Assembly: GCA_021204175.1 (NCBI GenBank)
Contig: JAJPZT010000017.1
Coordinates: 1-64,000, forward strand
Length of the DNA stretch: 64,000 nucleotides
Source: Clostridiales bacterium
Lineage (GTDB): Bacteria > Bacillota > Clostridia > Lachnospirales > CAG-274
Direction: 5' to 3'
The notes under the pieces are model-generated. The model saw only the letters and a program-made list of their open reading frames with translations. It had not been told where the DNA came from and did no database searches. Positions 7,405 to 16,286 of the stretch are shown here, in pieces (positions within the stretch are counted from its first letter, which is position 1; each line of letters begins with the position of its first letter). A program made the translations under genes and the position numbers.

Positions 7405-9156
7405 ATGGAAAATAACAGCGAACAGGCGGAAAACATAAAGAGACTGCCGGCATTAGACGAAAACGGCAATCCGATAAGAAGAAAGCGGCCGCCTTTAGAT
7501 GAAAACGGTGAGCCGGTCAGGAGCAAGAATACGCAATAGCACCCCCACGCCGCGCCCCCCATCCCCAACAACCCGCCCTTAGACGAAAACGGCAATCCCA
7601 TAAGAAGAAAGCGACCGCCTTTGGACGAAAACGGTGAACCAATCAAACGGCGAAAGCCGCCTTTGGATGAAAACGGCGAGCCGGTCAGGCGCAAGCGACC
7701 GCCTTTGGATGAAAACGGTGAACCGATCAAACGGCGAAAGCCGCCTACGGATGAGAATGGTGAACCGATCAGGCGAAAACGACCGCCTTTAGACGAAAAC
7801 GGCGAACCGATCAGGCGAAAACGACCGCCGTCAGACGAAAACGGCGAGCCAACTAGGCGAAAAAAGCCAACCACAGATGATAGTATTGCCCCTGTAATTC
7901 ACAGGAGACCTCTTTCAACAGATAAAAAGAAGAAACAGGTCAAGCTGGAAAAACGGCAGGTACCCCGGAAGCAGCAGAAACGCAGACAAGGAGACAGCAG
8001 GTTTATGGAAAACAAGGATGTCAAAAATTCCCCAAAACCGAATAAAAAAGACTCCAAACACTCTGAAAGAGATAAAAGGTCATCTTCTCGGGGATGTATG
8101 TTTCCTATTTTTCTGATACTTATATGTGTCGCTGTTTTTGTTGCGTCCTTTTCGATTTTTGTGGGCTTTATGCAGTATCATTCTTTCGACGACCTTGTTT
8201 CCTTAATTAAGGGCGAAGAAATTGTTGAAAGCGAAACAGAAGAAACAACTGAAGATGCAGACTATATTAACACCGACAAGCTTATAAGCAGTGCAAGCGA
8301 CAGTCTTTACAACACGGAAAGAAGCGGCGTTATTTCTCAAATAAGCTTAGGTGCAAACAACATTAAAATTTATGATATTGAAAACGAAGCCGCAGTTCTT
8401 TTGAACTTTGATTCAGATACCGCCTTTTCCGATGAATACGGACACACCATTACAGCCAGCAAGCTGAATGAAGGCGATATGATTGTTTTTGTTTATAATC
8501 AAGACAAGAAGCTCTTGTCACTTAAAATTAACCCCGACGCCGAGGAGTATACCTCCTTGGCTGTCAAGGTTAATACAAAGCGAAAGCTTATTACTATAGA
8601 TACAGATTTGTTCAGATATGATAAAAACACTGTGTTCAGATATAAAGACAGTGTTTTAAGCCCTTCGGAAATAACCGAATATGACGTTATTACCATAAAA
8701 GCTATTGAAAATGATGCGTGGGCGGTTATTATGGAGAAGTCCCACGGCACAATAAAATTTACTAACTACGAAAATATTTCCGACCTTGTTTACAGTGTAG
8801 ACCAAGGCGATTTCAATAAAATTCCCGAAAGCGGCGAGCTTAATCTCGTTGAAGGAATACACACAATAACTGTTTCAAGCCCATCTATAAGCGACTATAC
8901 AAAGGAGTTTATTGTTAAACCGGGCAGTGAAGATGAAATGAACTTATCGGCGGTTCAGCCTTTGAGAGGCTCTCTTATAGTTGATACCCCGGTAACAGGC
9001 GCAGCATTATATGTTGACGGTATTCAGCGAAGCTTAAGAAATCCTATGTTTTTAGACTACGGCAGCCATAAGCTGACTCTTGCCAAAGGCAGCAGCAGCG
9101 TCACAAAATATGTTGATATTAATAAAGAAGAAACTGAGTTTTATATAGATTTTTAA
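7405..9156 (+). pseudogene. Repeat-rich membrane protein with PEGA domain, interrupted by an in-frame stop
   Basis: From the ATG at 7405 (after GAGG) the frame runs through about ten 14-residue units of type LDENGEPIRRKRPP, but meets TAG at 7537-7539. The same frame resumes and is then open to 9156. The second part has more units, a basic linker, one transmembrane helix (CMFPIFLILICVAVFVASF), an extracytoplasmic domain and a C-terminal PEGA-type domain (GSLIVDTPVTGAALYVDG). With a cytoplasmic basic repeat region and an external PEGA domain, it would sit in the membrane as a single-pass protein; PEGA domains often occur in envelope proteins. Either this is a nonsense-inactivated gene or the repeat was misassembled: the block around the stop is oddly C-rich. 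Initiation at TTG 7621 inside a repeat is unlikely. Confidence 0.6.
7459..7870 (+). repeat. In-gene tandem repeat, 42-bp period
   Basis: About ten consecutive 42-bp units encode the DENG(E/N)P(I/V)(R/K)RRKRPP motif. Units alternate between RRKRPP and KRRKPP endings, which points to expansion by duplication of unit pairs. The second and third units (about 7501-7584) are corrupted, holding the TAG stop and a C-rich segment, though the 42-bp phase is kept. Confidence 0.85.
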
Positions 9157-9196
9157 AGACCGAACCTTAAGCTGAAGGAGCGGTCTTATTTTTTTA
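9156..9196 (+). terminator. Intrinsic terminator
   Basis: AAGACCG (9156-9162) pairs with CGGTCTT (9181-9187), with a smaller inner stem, followed by ATTTTTTTAC. Confidence 0.75.
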
Positions 9197-9449
9197 CTAT
9201 AAAAGTGTTCTCAATGGACTGTTGACTTTTATAGCAGACGGTATCTGCATAGCGGTGATGTGGTTTGACTTTCGACACTATTAACAAAATAATTTTGAAA
9301 TTTTAATAAAAATTATTATATTTTAGGCTTTTATTTTTTTGCATTTTATATTATAATTATAAGAACAGCACCGATAATCTGTCGGAGACAGGCGGTTATC
9401 GGAGATTAAAGAAACAGTACACTTATAATAAATTTAATTGGAGGACAAT
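9197..9449 (+). promoter_or_regulatory. Intergenic leader of the SLH gene with a 5' UTR hairpin
   Basis: The A/T-rich gap contains TATAAT at 9352-9357 as the best -10 candidate, with no clear -35. About 15 nt downstream, CCGATAA (9371-9377) pairs with TTATCGG (9396-9402) around an inner CTGTC/GACAG stem. No T-run follows, so it is a leader stem rather than a terminator, possibly stabilising an abundant S-layer-type mRNA. No known riboswitch is recognised. Confidence 0.35.
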
Positions 9450-10640
9450 ATGAAAGTATTTTTAAAAGCTTTGGCTGTGTCTGCCTTGGCGGCAAGCCTT
9501 ATGACAGTTTCGGCAGCAGCGGCCGAAACGACTTTTCCCGATGTAGACACCGAAACAGAGCAGGGGGCAGCTATTGAAAAAATGTATGAAGCAGGCTGTG
9601 TAACAGGCTATGAGGACGGAACCTTCCGCCCCAACGGCTATATTACGAGAGCAGAGCTTGTAAGAATTATGAACCTTACTCTGCAGTTTGAACAGATTGA
9701 CGAGGATGCAGTCAGCGTATATTCAGACGTTGAAGAGGGCGCATGGTATTATAACGACCTTCTTATAGCACAGGAGCAGGGCTATGTGGCAGGCTTCCCC
9801 GACGGAACCTTTCATCCCGGTGATAACATTACACGTCAGCAGTTTTGTACGATAGTTTCTCAGCTTTTCGGCTTTAAACCCTCAGAGGAATATACCGAAA
9901 CAGTTTCAGATGAAATTACAGGCTGGGCTTCAGACTATGTTTATGCCGTTTTGGCTTCGGGCGTTATGGAGCTTGAAGAAAACAACACCTTCAGAGCTAC
10001 CGAGAATATAACCAGAGGCGAGGTTTGCCTTGCAGCTTCACAGTTTTTACTTCAGGACAATATTTCCGAAATTATTTCATCAGTAATTTCCGACACTGAC
10101 ACAACAGATGACGACAGCGAAACTACCACATCATCATCTTCATCGTCGGGCAGCTCTTCATCAGGGGGCGGAGGTTCGTCATCAGGCAGCAGTTCCTCTT
10201 CTTCATCTGAAACTACCACAACCACCGACTCATCAAGTGAAACTACCACAGCTTCATCATCAGGCAGTTCATCAAGCGGATCCTCATCTTCAACTGATTC
10301 AAGCACAACTACCACAGAGGCAGAAACAGAGACAACTACAATCGATTCTGACACCCTTACGGTATTAAACAGGGTTTACAACAACCTCTACGCCGCACAG
10401 CTTTCTGCACCCAATAGTGCAACAAGAAATGTTATCAGAAACGTAAGAACATATATTAAGAGTTACATGAATGATCCTGCTTCAGTGGATATTGATGCAG
10501 CAGGCGATGATATTATTGCTCAGTACAGAGCTCTTTCAGATGCAAACAAAACAACCCTTCAGGATCTTGTTTTGGAAAACTGCTCCCTTTCGGATCTTTC
10601 AAAGCTTAAAAATATATTCTTCCCGAATTTAAGTCTATGA
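9450..10640 (+). CDS. Secreted protein with three S-layer homology domains
   Basis: The 396-residue protein has a signal peptide (MKVFLKALAVSALAASLMTV, cleavage near SAAAAE). Three SLH repeats follow at about residues 28-75, 92-140 and 150-200, with the ITRAE, ITRQQ and ITRGE signatures. Next comes a low-complexity Ser/Thr/Gly linker of roughly 100 residues and a helical C-terminal domain of about 100 residues that I do not recognise. SLH domains bind secondary cell-wall polymers, so the protein should be a wall-anchored surface protein. The ATG at 9450 sits after GGAGG; a TTG at 9438 was rejected. Its stop overlaps the next gene's start (ATGA). Confidence 0.88.
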   Translation: MKVFLKALAVSALAASLMTVSAAAAETTFPDVDTETEQGAAIEKMYEAGCVTGYEDGTFRPNGYITRAELVRIMNLTLQFEQIDEDAVSVYSDVEEGAWYYNDLLIAQEQGYVAGFPDGTFHPGDNITRQQFCTIVSQLFGFKPSEEYTETVSDEITGWASDYVYAVLASGVMELEENNTFRATENITRGEVCLAASQFLLQDNISEIISSVISDTDTTDDDSETTTSSSSSSGSSSSGGGGSSSGSSSSSSSETTTTTDSSSETTTASSSGSSSSGSSSSTDSSTTTTEAETETTTIDSDTLTVLNRVYNNLYAAQLSAPNSATRNVIRNVRTYIKSYMNDPASVDIDAAGDDIIAQYRALSDANKTTLQDLVLENCSLSDLSKLKNIFFPNLSL

Positions 10641-11107
10641 TGAATGCTTTTATAAGGCAGCCGGCGGTAAGGGTGATTTTATTCACCCTTACTGCTTTTA
10701 TGCTTTTTTTCATATTTTTTATGTCATCATTTGACGGTGACGAGTCTTCTGAATTGAGCAGTTCTCTGTTGGCAGTTATTTTGCACTTCTTTTCAAAATT
10801 CGGTGCAGGAGAGGTTTTAACAGAACATATGCTGAGGAAGTTTGCTCACTTTAGTGAATATTTTGTTTTGGGAAGTCTTATTTTCGGTGACTGGGCAGGT
10901 TTTGGCTTAAAGGCGAAAAGGTGCTTTGCTTTTTCTTTGCCCTTTGGTTTTTTAACAGGCTGTTTGGACGAGCTGAGCCAGTTTCTTTCAGAGGGCAGAA
11001 CACCTATGATTAAAGATGTTTTTATTGACTTTTCGGGCTTTTTTATAGCCTGTCTTATATTGGTTATATTTTGCTGTAAACACAAGAAAGCCCCCGATTT
11101 ATTATAA
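10637..11107 (+). CDS. VanZ-like family membrane protein
   Basis: The 156-residue protein has four hydrophobic segments and the VanZ-family signatures RKFAHFSEYFVLG (helix 2) and LDELSQFLSEGR plus KDVFIDFSG toward the C-terminus. VanZ proteins confer low-level teicoplanin resistance in some enterococci, but most homologues have no proven role and are thought to affect the envelope. The start overlaps the SLH gene's stop by 3 nt, implying coupled translation and an envelope role. A second ATG at 10640 is equally possible. Confidence 0.8.
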   Translation: MMNAFIRQPAVRVILFTLTAFMLFFIFFMSSFDGDESSELSSSLLAVILHFFSKFGAGEVLTEHMLRKFAHFSEYFVLGSLIFGDWAGFGLKAKRCFAFSLPFGFLTGCLDELSQFLSEGRTPMIKDVFIDFSGFFIACLILVIFCCKHKKAPDLL

Positions 11108-11114
11108 CCGGGGG
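11091..11114. terminator. Bidirectional terminator between convergent genes
   Basis: CCCCCG (11091-11096) pairs with CGGGGG (11109-11114), between vanZ-like (+) and the DUF4364 gene (-). On the minus strand a CTTTCTT run follows; the plus-strand T-tract is weak. Confidence 0.55.
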
Positions 11115-11142
11115 TATAGCTTTATAATTATATGCCGTGATT

Positions 11143-11715
11143 TCAGGCCTCTTTTATATCGTCAACATCGTTTGAAGAAGTAAAGTCGCCGGAAAGCTCG
11201 TTAAAGAACTTTTCGAAAATTTCGCTTGAGTGAGCCTTCCATTTGTGACATATATGTTGGGCTACGTCTCTGTCGACTACGGAAACATTGACTTCCATAA
11301 CTGTGGCATTGCCCTCATAAATTCCGCACTTAACAATAAAGTTTGAGTCGGGGTCATAAAACCAGTTGGCGGTAATTTCCGTTTCGGCTTTAATCTTCTT
11401 CTTGTTTTTGCCTATGTAATAGTTTATGGCGTTGCAGGTATCCTCTGAAAGCTTGCTTTTTTTAAATATGCCTAAAATGCGCTCTCCCTCTTCGGTTATA
11501 GCATAATAGGTCTGATTATTCATCTTGGATTCTTCCAAAAGACCTGATTTGCATAAGTCTGTAAGGTGATCCCTTAATGCAAAATAGCTCATAAAGTCCG
11601 TCTCCGCAGCAAAGTCCGCAAGCTGACTGTTGGACATAGGCATATTCATAGTGTAGAGAAGGTAAAGCAGCCTTACCCTGTTTATATCTTGTTTATCATC
11701 GAAATCATTAATCAT
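11143..11715 (-). CDS. DUF4364 family winged-helix protein
   Basis: The 190-residue protein has an N-terminal winged-helix segment (RVRLLYLLYTMNMPMSNSQL to the wing around YYAITEEGERIL) followed by an alpha/beta domain (TEITANWFYDPDSNFIVKC). This matches the DUF4364 family of Clostridia, proposed DNA-binding regulators often found near sporulation genes. Start ATG 11715 follows AAGGAG; a longer upstream start lacks a ribosome site. It is divergent from spoIIE and has its own promoter at 11744-11772. Targets are unknown. Confidence 0.8.
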   Translation of the reverse strand: MINDFDDKQDINRVRLLYLLYTMNMPMSNSQLADFAAETDFMSYFALRDHLTDLCKSGLLEESKMNNQTYYAITEEGERILGIFKKSKLSEDTCNAINYYIGKNKKKIKAETEITANWFYDPDSNFIVKCGIYEGNATVMEVNVSVVDRDVAQHICHKWKAHSSEIFEKFFNELSGDFTSSNDVDDIKEA

Positions 11716-11743
11716 TTTTCTTACTCCTTTTTCCTTGGTTATT

Positions 11744-11772
11744 ATTATAGTCCTTTTTTGCTCATAAAGCAA
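11744..11772 (-). promoter_or_regulatory. Sigma-A promoter of the DUF4364 gene
   Basis: On the minus strand TTGCTT (complement of 11767-11772) and TATAAT (complement of 11744-11749) are 17 bp apart, 28 bp before the start codon. Confidence 0.6.
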
Positions 11773-11845
11773 TTGTCTAAAAGGCTAAAAAAAGAAGATT
11801 TATTTTGTTTAAAATAACTATTTTTAACAAAGTTGAAACAAAACA

Positions 11846-11954
11846 GTAACATTTGCGAATTATCAAAACCGCCTTCCGCAACTAAATGTGCTGATTTTTC
11901 GCCGGAAGCTTGTCCGTATTTAGTTTTTTGTTACAGAAATATTACAAATGTTAC
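11846..11954. other. Possible structured RNA or regulatory fold in the spoIIE upstream gap
   Basis: The 477-bp gap between DUF4364 and spoIIE is non-coding. Within it a perfect 10-bp inverted repeat GTAACATTTG (11846-11855) / CAAATGTTAC (11945-11954) encloses two crossing pairings: CTTCCG with CGGAAG, and AACTAAAT with ATTTAGTT, in the order of an H-type pseudoknot. No known class is recognised and the strand is unclear. Confidence 0.25.
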
Positions 11955-12096
11955 GATTTGTGCACATCTAACAAAATTTCAAAATTAATTTGTACAACAT
12001 TTTTTTCTGCTTTGTTTTTAATTTCTAATATTATTTTATGAAGGAAGAAGTGCCATATACTGCCAAACAAAATACAAATTATTGCCAATAGATTTT

Positions 12097-12172
12097 TTGA
12101 CGGATTTTGCTGACAGTTTTATGTAATCAAAGGCAAAATTCGATACGAGTTTACTCCCAACATCTGTATAAT
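12097..12172 (+). promoter_or_regulatory. Candidate promoter region of spoIIE with a Spo0A-like box
   Basis: TTGACG (12097-12102) with TATGTA (12120-12125) gives a 17-bp spaced sigma-A-like pair. Downstream, TTCGATA (12139-12145) resembles the 0A box core TTCGACA and lies 21 bp before TATAAT (12167-12172). That unusual spacing is known for Spo0A-activated stage II promoters in Bacillus. The second option would start transcription almost at the ribosome site, which counts against it. Confidence 0.3.
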
Positions 12173-12192
12173 CAGTGTGAGGAGTGATTTTT

Positions 12193-14508
12193 TTGAAAAA
12201 ATATTTTTACGAAGGATTAAACTACATAAAAATTTATAATGTTCTGCCTGTAATTATTTGCTTCCTTTTCGGAAGAATGAGGCTTTTCGGCTTTCTGACC
12301 CCTATGGCGTTTCCTGCCTGCGCCTGTTTCGGAACAGGCTTAGGGTCGGTCTGTGCTTTTTCGGCGGTTTTGGGCATATTGTCAAAGGGTATGAGCCTTT
12401 ACATAGGCAAATATTTCTTTGTTTTCGGGGCATTCTTAATTCTCAATCCGATACTAACGAAGGCTTTTCCCGAAAAGGAATATTCCGTAGGGCTTGCCCC
12501 ATGTCTATCCTGTCTTTTGGGAGGAGGACTTTTCGGGGCGTTTTACGGTTTTTCACGGTACTATATATTTATAAATACGGTGGAAAGCGCCTTTTCATTC
12601 TTTATTTCATACATACTTGACAGGGGCTTCGGGCTCATTGACCCGTATAGAGTAAAAAAGCTCATAACCACAGAGGAAATAATCAGCCTTATAGTAATTA
12701 TGGGCGGAATTATCTGCGGAACAGAGGGCATTTTTGTTTTCGGAGCAGATGTTTCCGTTATGGCGGCAGCTGTTTTTATGCTGACTGTGTGCTATAAATT
12801 CGGCTCGGCGGCAGGGGCTTGCTGCGGCTCAATTGCGGCAGGGCTGTTTAATATGCAGGGGTCTTTGGGAACAGAGGTTTTCCCCGTTATGTCATTAGGG
12901 GGCTTCATAGGGGGCTTTTTCCGGGGCAAAAACAGAGGGCTTACCTCTGCTCTCTTTATCGTTGGAACATTTCTCCTGGCTATCAGGTTCAGTCCTGACC
13001 TTTTAAAGCCACGATATACTGTGGGCGTGGTTTTAGCCGCAACTCTGTTTTTGTTTTTGCCTGACAGGCTCTATTATAAGCTAAATTCCGTTTTTTCAAC
13101 AGGCATAAGAGAGCCTGAGGAGTATATTGAACAGGCGTGTACAATGGTTGAAAACACGCTTAAAAGCTATTCATTTTCATTTAAGAGTCTCGGCAGTGCT
13201 TTCTCGGACTTCAAGCAGAAGCCCTCAGAAGAAAATATTTACAACACAATGACAGATGAAATTGCCCACAGAATGTGCAGCCGGTGCAGTCTTAAGACTT
13301 TTTGCTGGGACAAGAATTATTATATAACCTGCGAAGCGGTATATAATATGCTTATAAATATGGAGGAAAGGGGAATGGTTGACCTGTCGAAGGTTTCCCG
13401 TGACTTTAAAAGCAGCTGTATGGCTTTTTCAACCTTTGTTTCTACTGTTGAAAAGGTGTGGGAGACTGAAAGGGTAAACCAAATGTGGCAGAACCGCTAT
13501 TCCAAAACAAAGGCAGTAATGCGCTGTTATCTTGACTGCGTTTCGGAGCTTTTGTTTAATCTATCAACAGGCTTTCGGACAGATATGTCCTTTGACAAAA
13601 ACTTGAGTATGCGGCTTTCGGAGGCTCTGAGACAGGAAAAAATCAGCATAAAGTCTCTTTCGGCAGGCAGAACCGCCGGGGGAAGGCTTGAAATTATTGC
13701 CACACTCCGAAACTGCGACTGCACAAAGCAAAACACCGACCGCATAATCGAGACAATAAACAATGAAAGCTCCGAGAGAATTATGAAGGAAGGGGGAATA
13801 GCTGTTTATGACAAATACAACAAGGATTTATGCACAGTGCGGTTTATTGGTGAAAACCGCCTGAGAGTGGGAGTGAAAATATTAAAAGAGCCTAAAAACG
13901 GCAGCGGTGTTTCCGGCGACAGCCATACATTTACTCGAATTAAAGACGGAGCTTATCTTCTGGCACTTTCAGACGGTATGGGCAGCGGTATTGCCGCAAG
14001 CGAGGAAAGCGCAGCTTCACTTGACCTTTTCACCGAGTTTATTTCCTCCGGCTTTTCAAAGGAGACTTCCATTCGGCTTATAAACACCTGTCTCGAAATG
14101 AACACCGCCGAGGACAGCTTTGCCACTCTTGACGCCTGTATAATCAATCTTTACAGCGGAGACACCTCTATAATTAAAACAGGAGCGTGCCCCACATATA
14201 TTCTTCGGGGAAATCATGTTGAGGAAATAAGGGCGTCCGCTCTGCCTGTGGGGATTTTGGCAGACGTTACCCCTGAAATTTTGGAGTATAAGCTTAAGAA
14301 AAACGATACTGTAATTATGGTTACTGACGGAGCGGCGGATTCATTTCGACCCGACAGCAGAAAAACAGGCAGTCTGACCGACGCAATCAGGAAGAACAGC
14401 GGTCTTTCCTATCCTAAGCTTTGCGACGCTCTTTTTAACGCCGTAAAAGCGAATTATAAAGGGCGTATTCCCGATGATATTACAATAATGGTGGCAAGAA
14501 TTTATTGA
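12193..14508 (+). CDS. spoIIE: Stage II sporulation protein E (PP2C-type phosphatase)
   Basis: Septum-localised serine phosphatase that dephosphorylates SpoIIAA in the forespore and thereby activates sigma-F. The 771-residue protein has about ten hydrophobic segments in residues 15-300, a central region with a Cys cluster (MCSRCSLKTFCW), and a C-terminal PP2C domain from about residue 590 with metal-binding signatures LSDGMGSG and VTDGAAD. Length and order match SpoIIE. The start is probably TTG 12193, placed 8 nt after GAGGAG, rather than GTG 12184, which overlaps that site. It is followed by tilS, a conserved neighbourhood in Clostridia and Bacilli, and shows that the organism sporulates or recently did. 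Confidence 0.94.
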   Translation: MKKYFYEGLNYIKIYNVLPVIICFLFGRMRLFGFLTPMAFPACACFGTGLGSVCAFSAVLGILSKGMSLYIGKYFFVFGAFLILNPILTKAFPEKEYSVGLAPCLSCLLGGGLFGAFYGFSRYYIFINTVESAFSFFISYILDRGFGLIDPYRVKKLITTEEIISLIVIMGGIICGTEGIFVFGADVSVMAAAVFMLTVCYKFGSAAGACCGSIAAGLFNMQGSLGTEVFPVMSLGGFIGGFFRGKNRGLTSALFIVGTFLLAIRFSPDLLKPRYTVGVVLAATLFLFLPDRLYYKLNSVFSTGIREPEEYIEQACTMVENTLKSYSFSFKSLGSAFSDFKQKPSEENIYNTMTDEIAHRMCSRCSLKTFCWDKNYYITCEAVYNMLINMEERGMVDLSKVSRDFKSSCMAFSTFVSTVEKVWETERVNQMWQNRYSKTKAVMRCYLDCVSELLFNLSTGFRTDMSFDKNLSMRLSEALRQEKISIKSLSAGRTAGGRLEIIATLRNCDCTKQNTDRIIETINNESSERIMKEGGIAVYDKYNKDLCTVRFIGENRLRVGVKILKEPKNGSGVSGDSHTFTRIKDGAYLLALSDGMGSGIAASEESAASLDLFTEFISSGFSKETSIRLINTCLEMNTAEDSFATLDACIINLYSGDTSIIKTGACPTYILRGNHVEEIRASALPVGILADVTPEILEYKLKKNDTVIMVTDGAADSFRPDSRKTGSLTDAIRKNSGLSYPKLCDALFNAVKANYKGRIPDDITIMVARIY

Positions 14509-14565
14509 TTTTTTGTCTGTTCTGAGGTATACTGTTTTAAAAACAAAAAACAGGCGGTTTTGAAT

Positions 14566-15903
14566 ATGCTTAACAGGATAAAAAAATTTATTGAAGAAAA
14601 TGAGCTTTTGACAAAGGGCGACAGGGTGGTTTTGGGCTTGTCCGGCGGGGCAGACTCTGTGTGCCTTCTTAAGGTTTTGTTTGCTCTTAAGGATGAGTAT
14701 GACTTGAAGCTTTGGGCGGTTCACGTGAACCACAACATAAGAGGGAAAGAGGCTTTAAGAGACAGAGATTTTTCAAAGGCTCTCTGCGAAGCCGAGGGAG
14801 TTGAGATTTTTGTCTATTCCTACGACATACCCTCGCTTTCGAAGGCGGAGGGGTTCACGGAAGAGGAAACAGGCAGAAACTACCGCTATAAGGCTTTTTA
14901 CGAAACAGCGGAAAGAGTAGGGGCAAACAGAATAGCTTTGGCGCATAATAAAAACGACAATGCGGAGACTATGCTTCAAAGGCTTATAAGAGGGTCTGGG
15001 CTTAAGGGCTTAGGGGGGATTTTGCCCAAACGAGACAAGATCATTCGCCCTCTTTTGTGTCTTTCAAGAGCGGAAATCGAAGCCTTTTTGGGGGATACCC
15101 CTTATATTACCGACAGCACAAACCAAAGTCTTGAATATCTCAGAAACAAAATAAGGCATAAGCTTCTGCCTTCTATTGAAGAGGACATAAACCCCAACAT
15201 CGTGGAGGTGCTTTTTAAGACATCGGGCATAATTAGGAGGGAAAACAATTTTTTGGAGGAAGAAGCCAAAAAAGCCTATGAGCGTGTTTTGATAAAAAAA
15301 GATAAAGATTCAATAAGTCTCAGTTGTGAAAGGCTTTCAGCCGAAAATGAGGTGCTTCAAAACAGGGTTTTGCGGCTTGCAAGCCTTCCTCTGACTAAAA
15401 AAATGCAGGACATAGAACTTAAGCACATTAAGGGGCTGAAGGATCTCGCAGAGGGTCAAAACGGCAGACAAATAAGTCTTATAGAGGGCATCAAGGCTAA
15501 AAAAGAGGGAGACGCCCTTGTTATAGGCAAATTCAGCGAAGAGCCTATTGAATATTCATATGAGCTTTATCCCGAAAAGGAGATTTTCATAAGGGAAGCA
15601 TGTATTGAGCTTATTTTGACAAAAAATAAACTGCCCCAAAAAGAAATAGGCAGACTTAATCTTGAGGAAGCCGATTTACCCCTTATTGTCAGAACCAAAA
15701 GGGACGGCGACAGGTTAAAAATTAAAAACGGCAGTCAGCAGATTAAAAAAATTTACTCGGAGTATAAAATTCCGCGGTCGAAACACTGTTTTTATCCCGT
15801 TGTTGCGGCTCAGAACAGGGTTATAGCTGTTCTCAACCTGAAAACTGCCGCTGATGCCTTTACCCCTGACGGAGCTTACGGGCTTTACGTTATATCGCAG
15901 TAA
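14566..15903 (+). CDS. tilS: tRNA(Ile)-lysidine synthetase TilS
   Basis: Modifies the wobble C of tRNA-Ile(CAU) to lysidine using ATP and lysine, making it read AUA. The 445-residue protein has the N-type PP-loop SGGADS at residues 26-31, the HVNHNIRG and HNKNDNAET motifs of the catalytic domain, and a C-terminal TilS-type domain (RTKRDGDRLKIKNGSQQIKK). I chose ATG 14566; a TTG six bases upstream is also in frame and its GCGG site is closer. The gene follows spoIIE by 57 nt and may be co-transcribed with it. Confidence 0.95.
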   Translation: MLNRIKKFIEENELLTKGDRVVLGLSGGADSVCLLKVLFALKDEYDLKLWAVHVNHNIRGKEALRDRDFSKALCEAEGVEIFVYSYDIPSLSKAEGFTEEETGRNYRYKAFYETAERVGANRIALAHNKNDNAETMLQRLIRGSGLKGLGGILPKRDKIIRPLLCLSRAEIEAFLGDTPYITDSTNQSLEYLRNKIRHKLLPSIEEDINPNIVEVLFKTSGIIRRENNFLEEEAKKAYERVLIKKDKDSISLSCERLSAENEVLQNRVLRLASLPLTKKMQDIELKHIKGLKDLAEGQNGRQISLIEGIKAKKEGDALVIGKFSEEPIEYSYELYPEKEIFIREACIELILTKNKLPQKEIGRLNLEEADLPLIVRTKRDGDRLKIKNGSQQIKKIYSEYKIPRSKHCFYPVVAAQNRVIAVLNLKTAADAFTPDGAYGLYVISQ

Positions 15904-15945
15904 AGCATTTAATAAAAACTTTTTTCTGATACATTTCTAACACAA

Positions 15946-15969
15946 AAAACCGCTTTAACAAGCGGTTTT
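15946..15969. terminator. Bidirectional terminator between tilS and tRNA-Lys
   Basis: AAAACCGCTT and AAGCGGTTTT form a 10-bp stem with a short loop. On the minus strand a TTTTTT run follows, serving the tRNA gene; on the plus strand the stem's own T4 closes tilS. Confidence 0.8.
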
Positions 15970-15973
15970 AAAA

Positions 15974-16046
15974 TGCACCTCCAGGGGCTCGAACCCTGGA
16001 CCTTCTGATTAAGAGTCAGCTGCTCTACCAACTGAGCTAGAAGTGC
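15974..16046 (-). tRNA. tRNA-Lys (anticodon CTT)
   Basis: The 73-nt cloverleaf is complete on the minus strand. The acceptor GCACTTC pairs with GAGGTGC, followed by discriminator A. U8 and A9 are present, the D stem is GCTC/GAGC, the anticodon loop is CTCTTAA (CTT), and the T arm is CAGGG-TTCGAGC-CCCTG. CCA is not encoded. The first anticodon-stem pair is a G-A mismatch. It reads AAG codons, which are frequent in this window. Confidence 0.95.
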
Positions 16047-16286
16047 ATATATTCGGTTTTGGGGTTTTGTCTCAACCGACAATAAATATATTACCACTAT
16101 AAGATTTATTTGTCAACAGTTTTTTTTTAATTTATGGAAAGAATGTTTTGATATTATTCGATAAAATCCGAGTGAGTTGTAACGGGATTATTACAAATAT
16201 GTTAAAAGTTTTGAAATGGGTGGTTTTCAGACTTGAAATGAGTTATAATAAGGCGGTAGAAAAATAATAAAAGGAGATGATTTCAG

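Noticed and set aside
7459-7870. CRISPR-like array
   Set aside because: Units are contiguous 42-bp coding repeats without unique spacers and keep a reading frame.
7344-7874. Long minus-strand open frame with GSPFSSKGGR repeats
   Set aside because: It is the mirror of the 42-bp coding repeat on the plus strand; it has no ribosome site and its composition follows from the repeat.
10052-10354. Minus-strand 100-codon acidic frame
   Set aside because: It is the complement of the Ser/Thr-rich linker of the SLH protein; the codon pattern belongs to the plus strand.
14341-14733. Minus-strand 130-codon frame across the spoIIE-tilS junction
   Set aside because: It overlaps two well supported genes and has no matching features.
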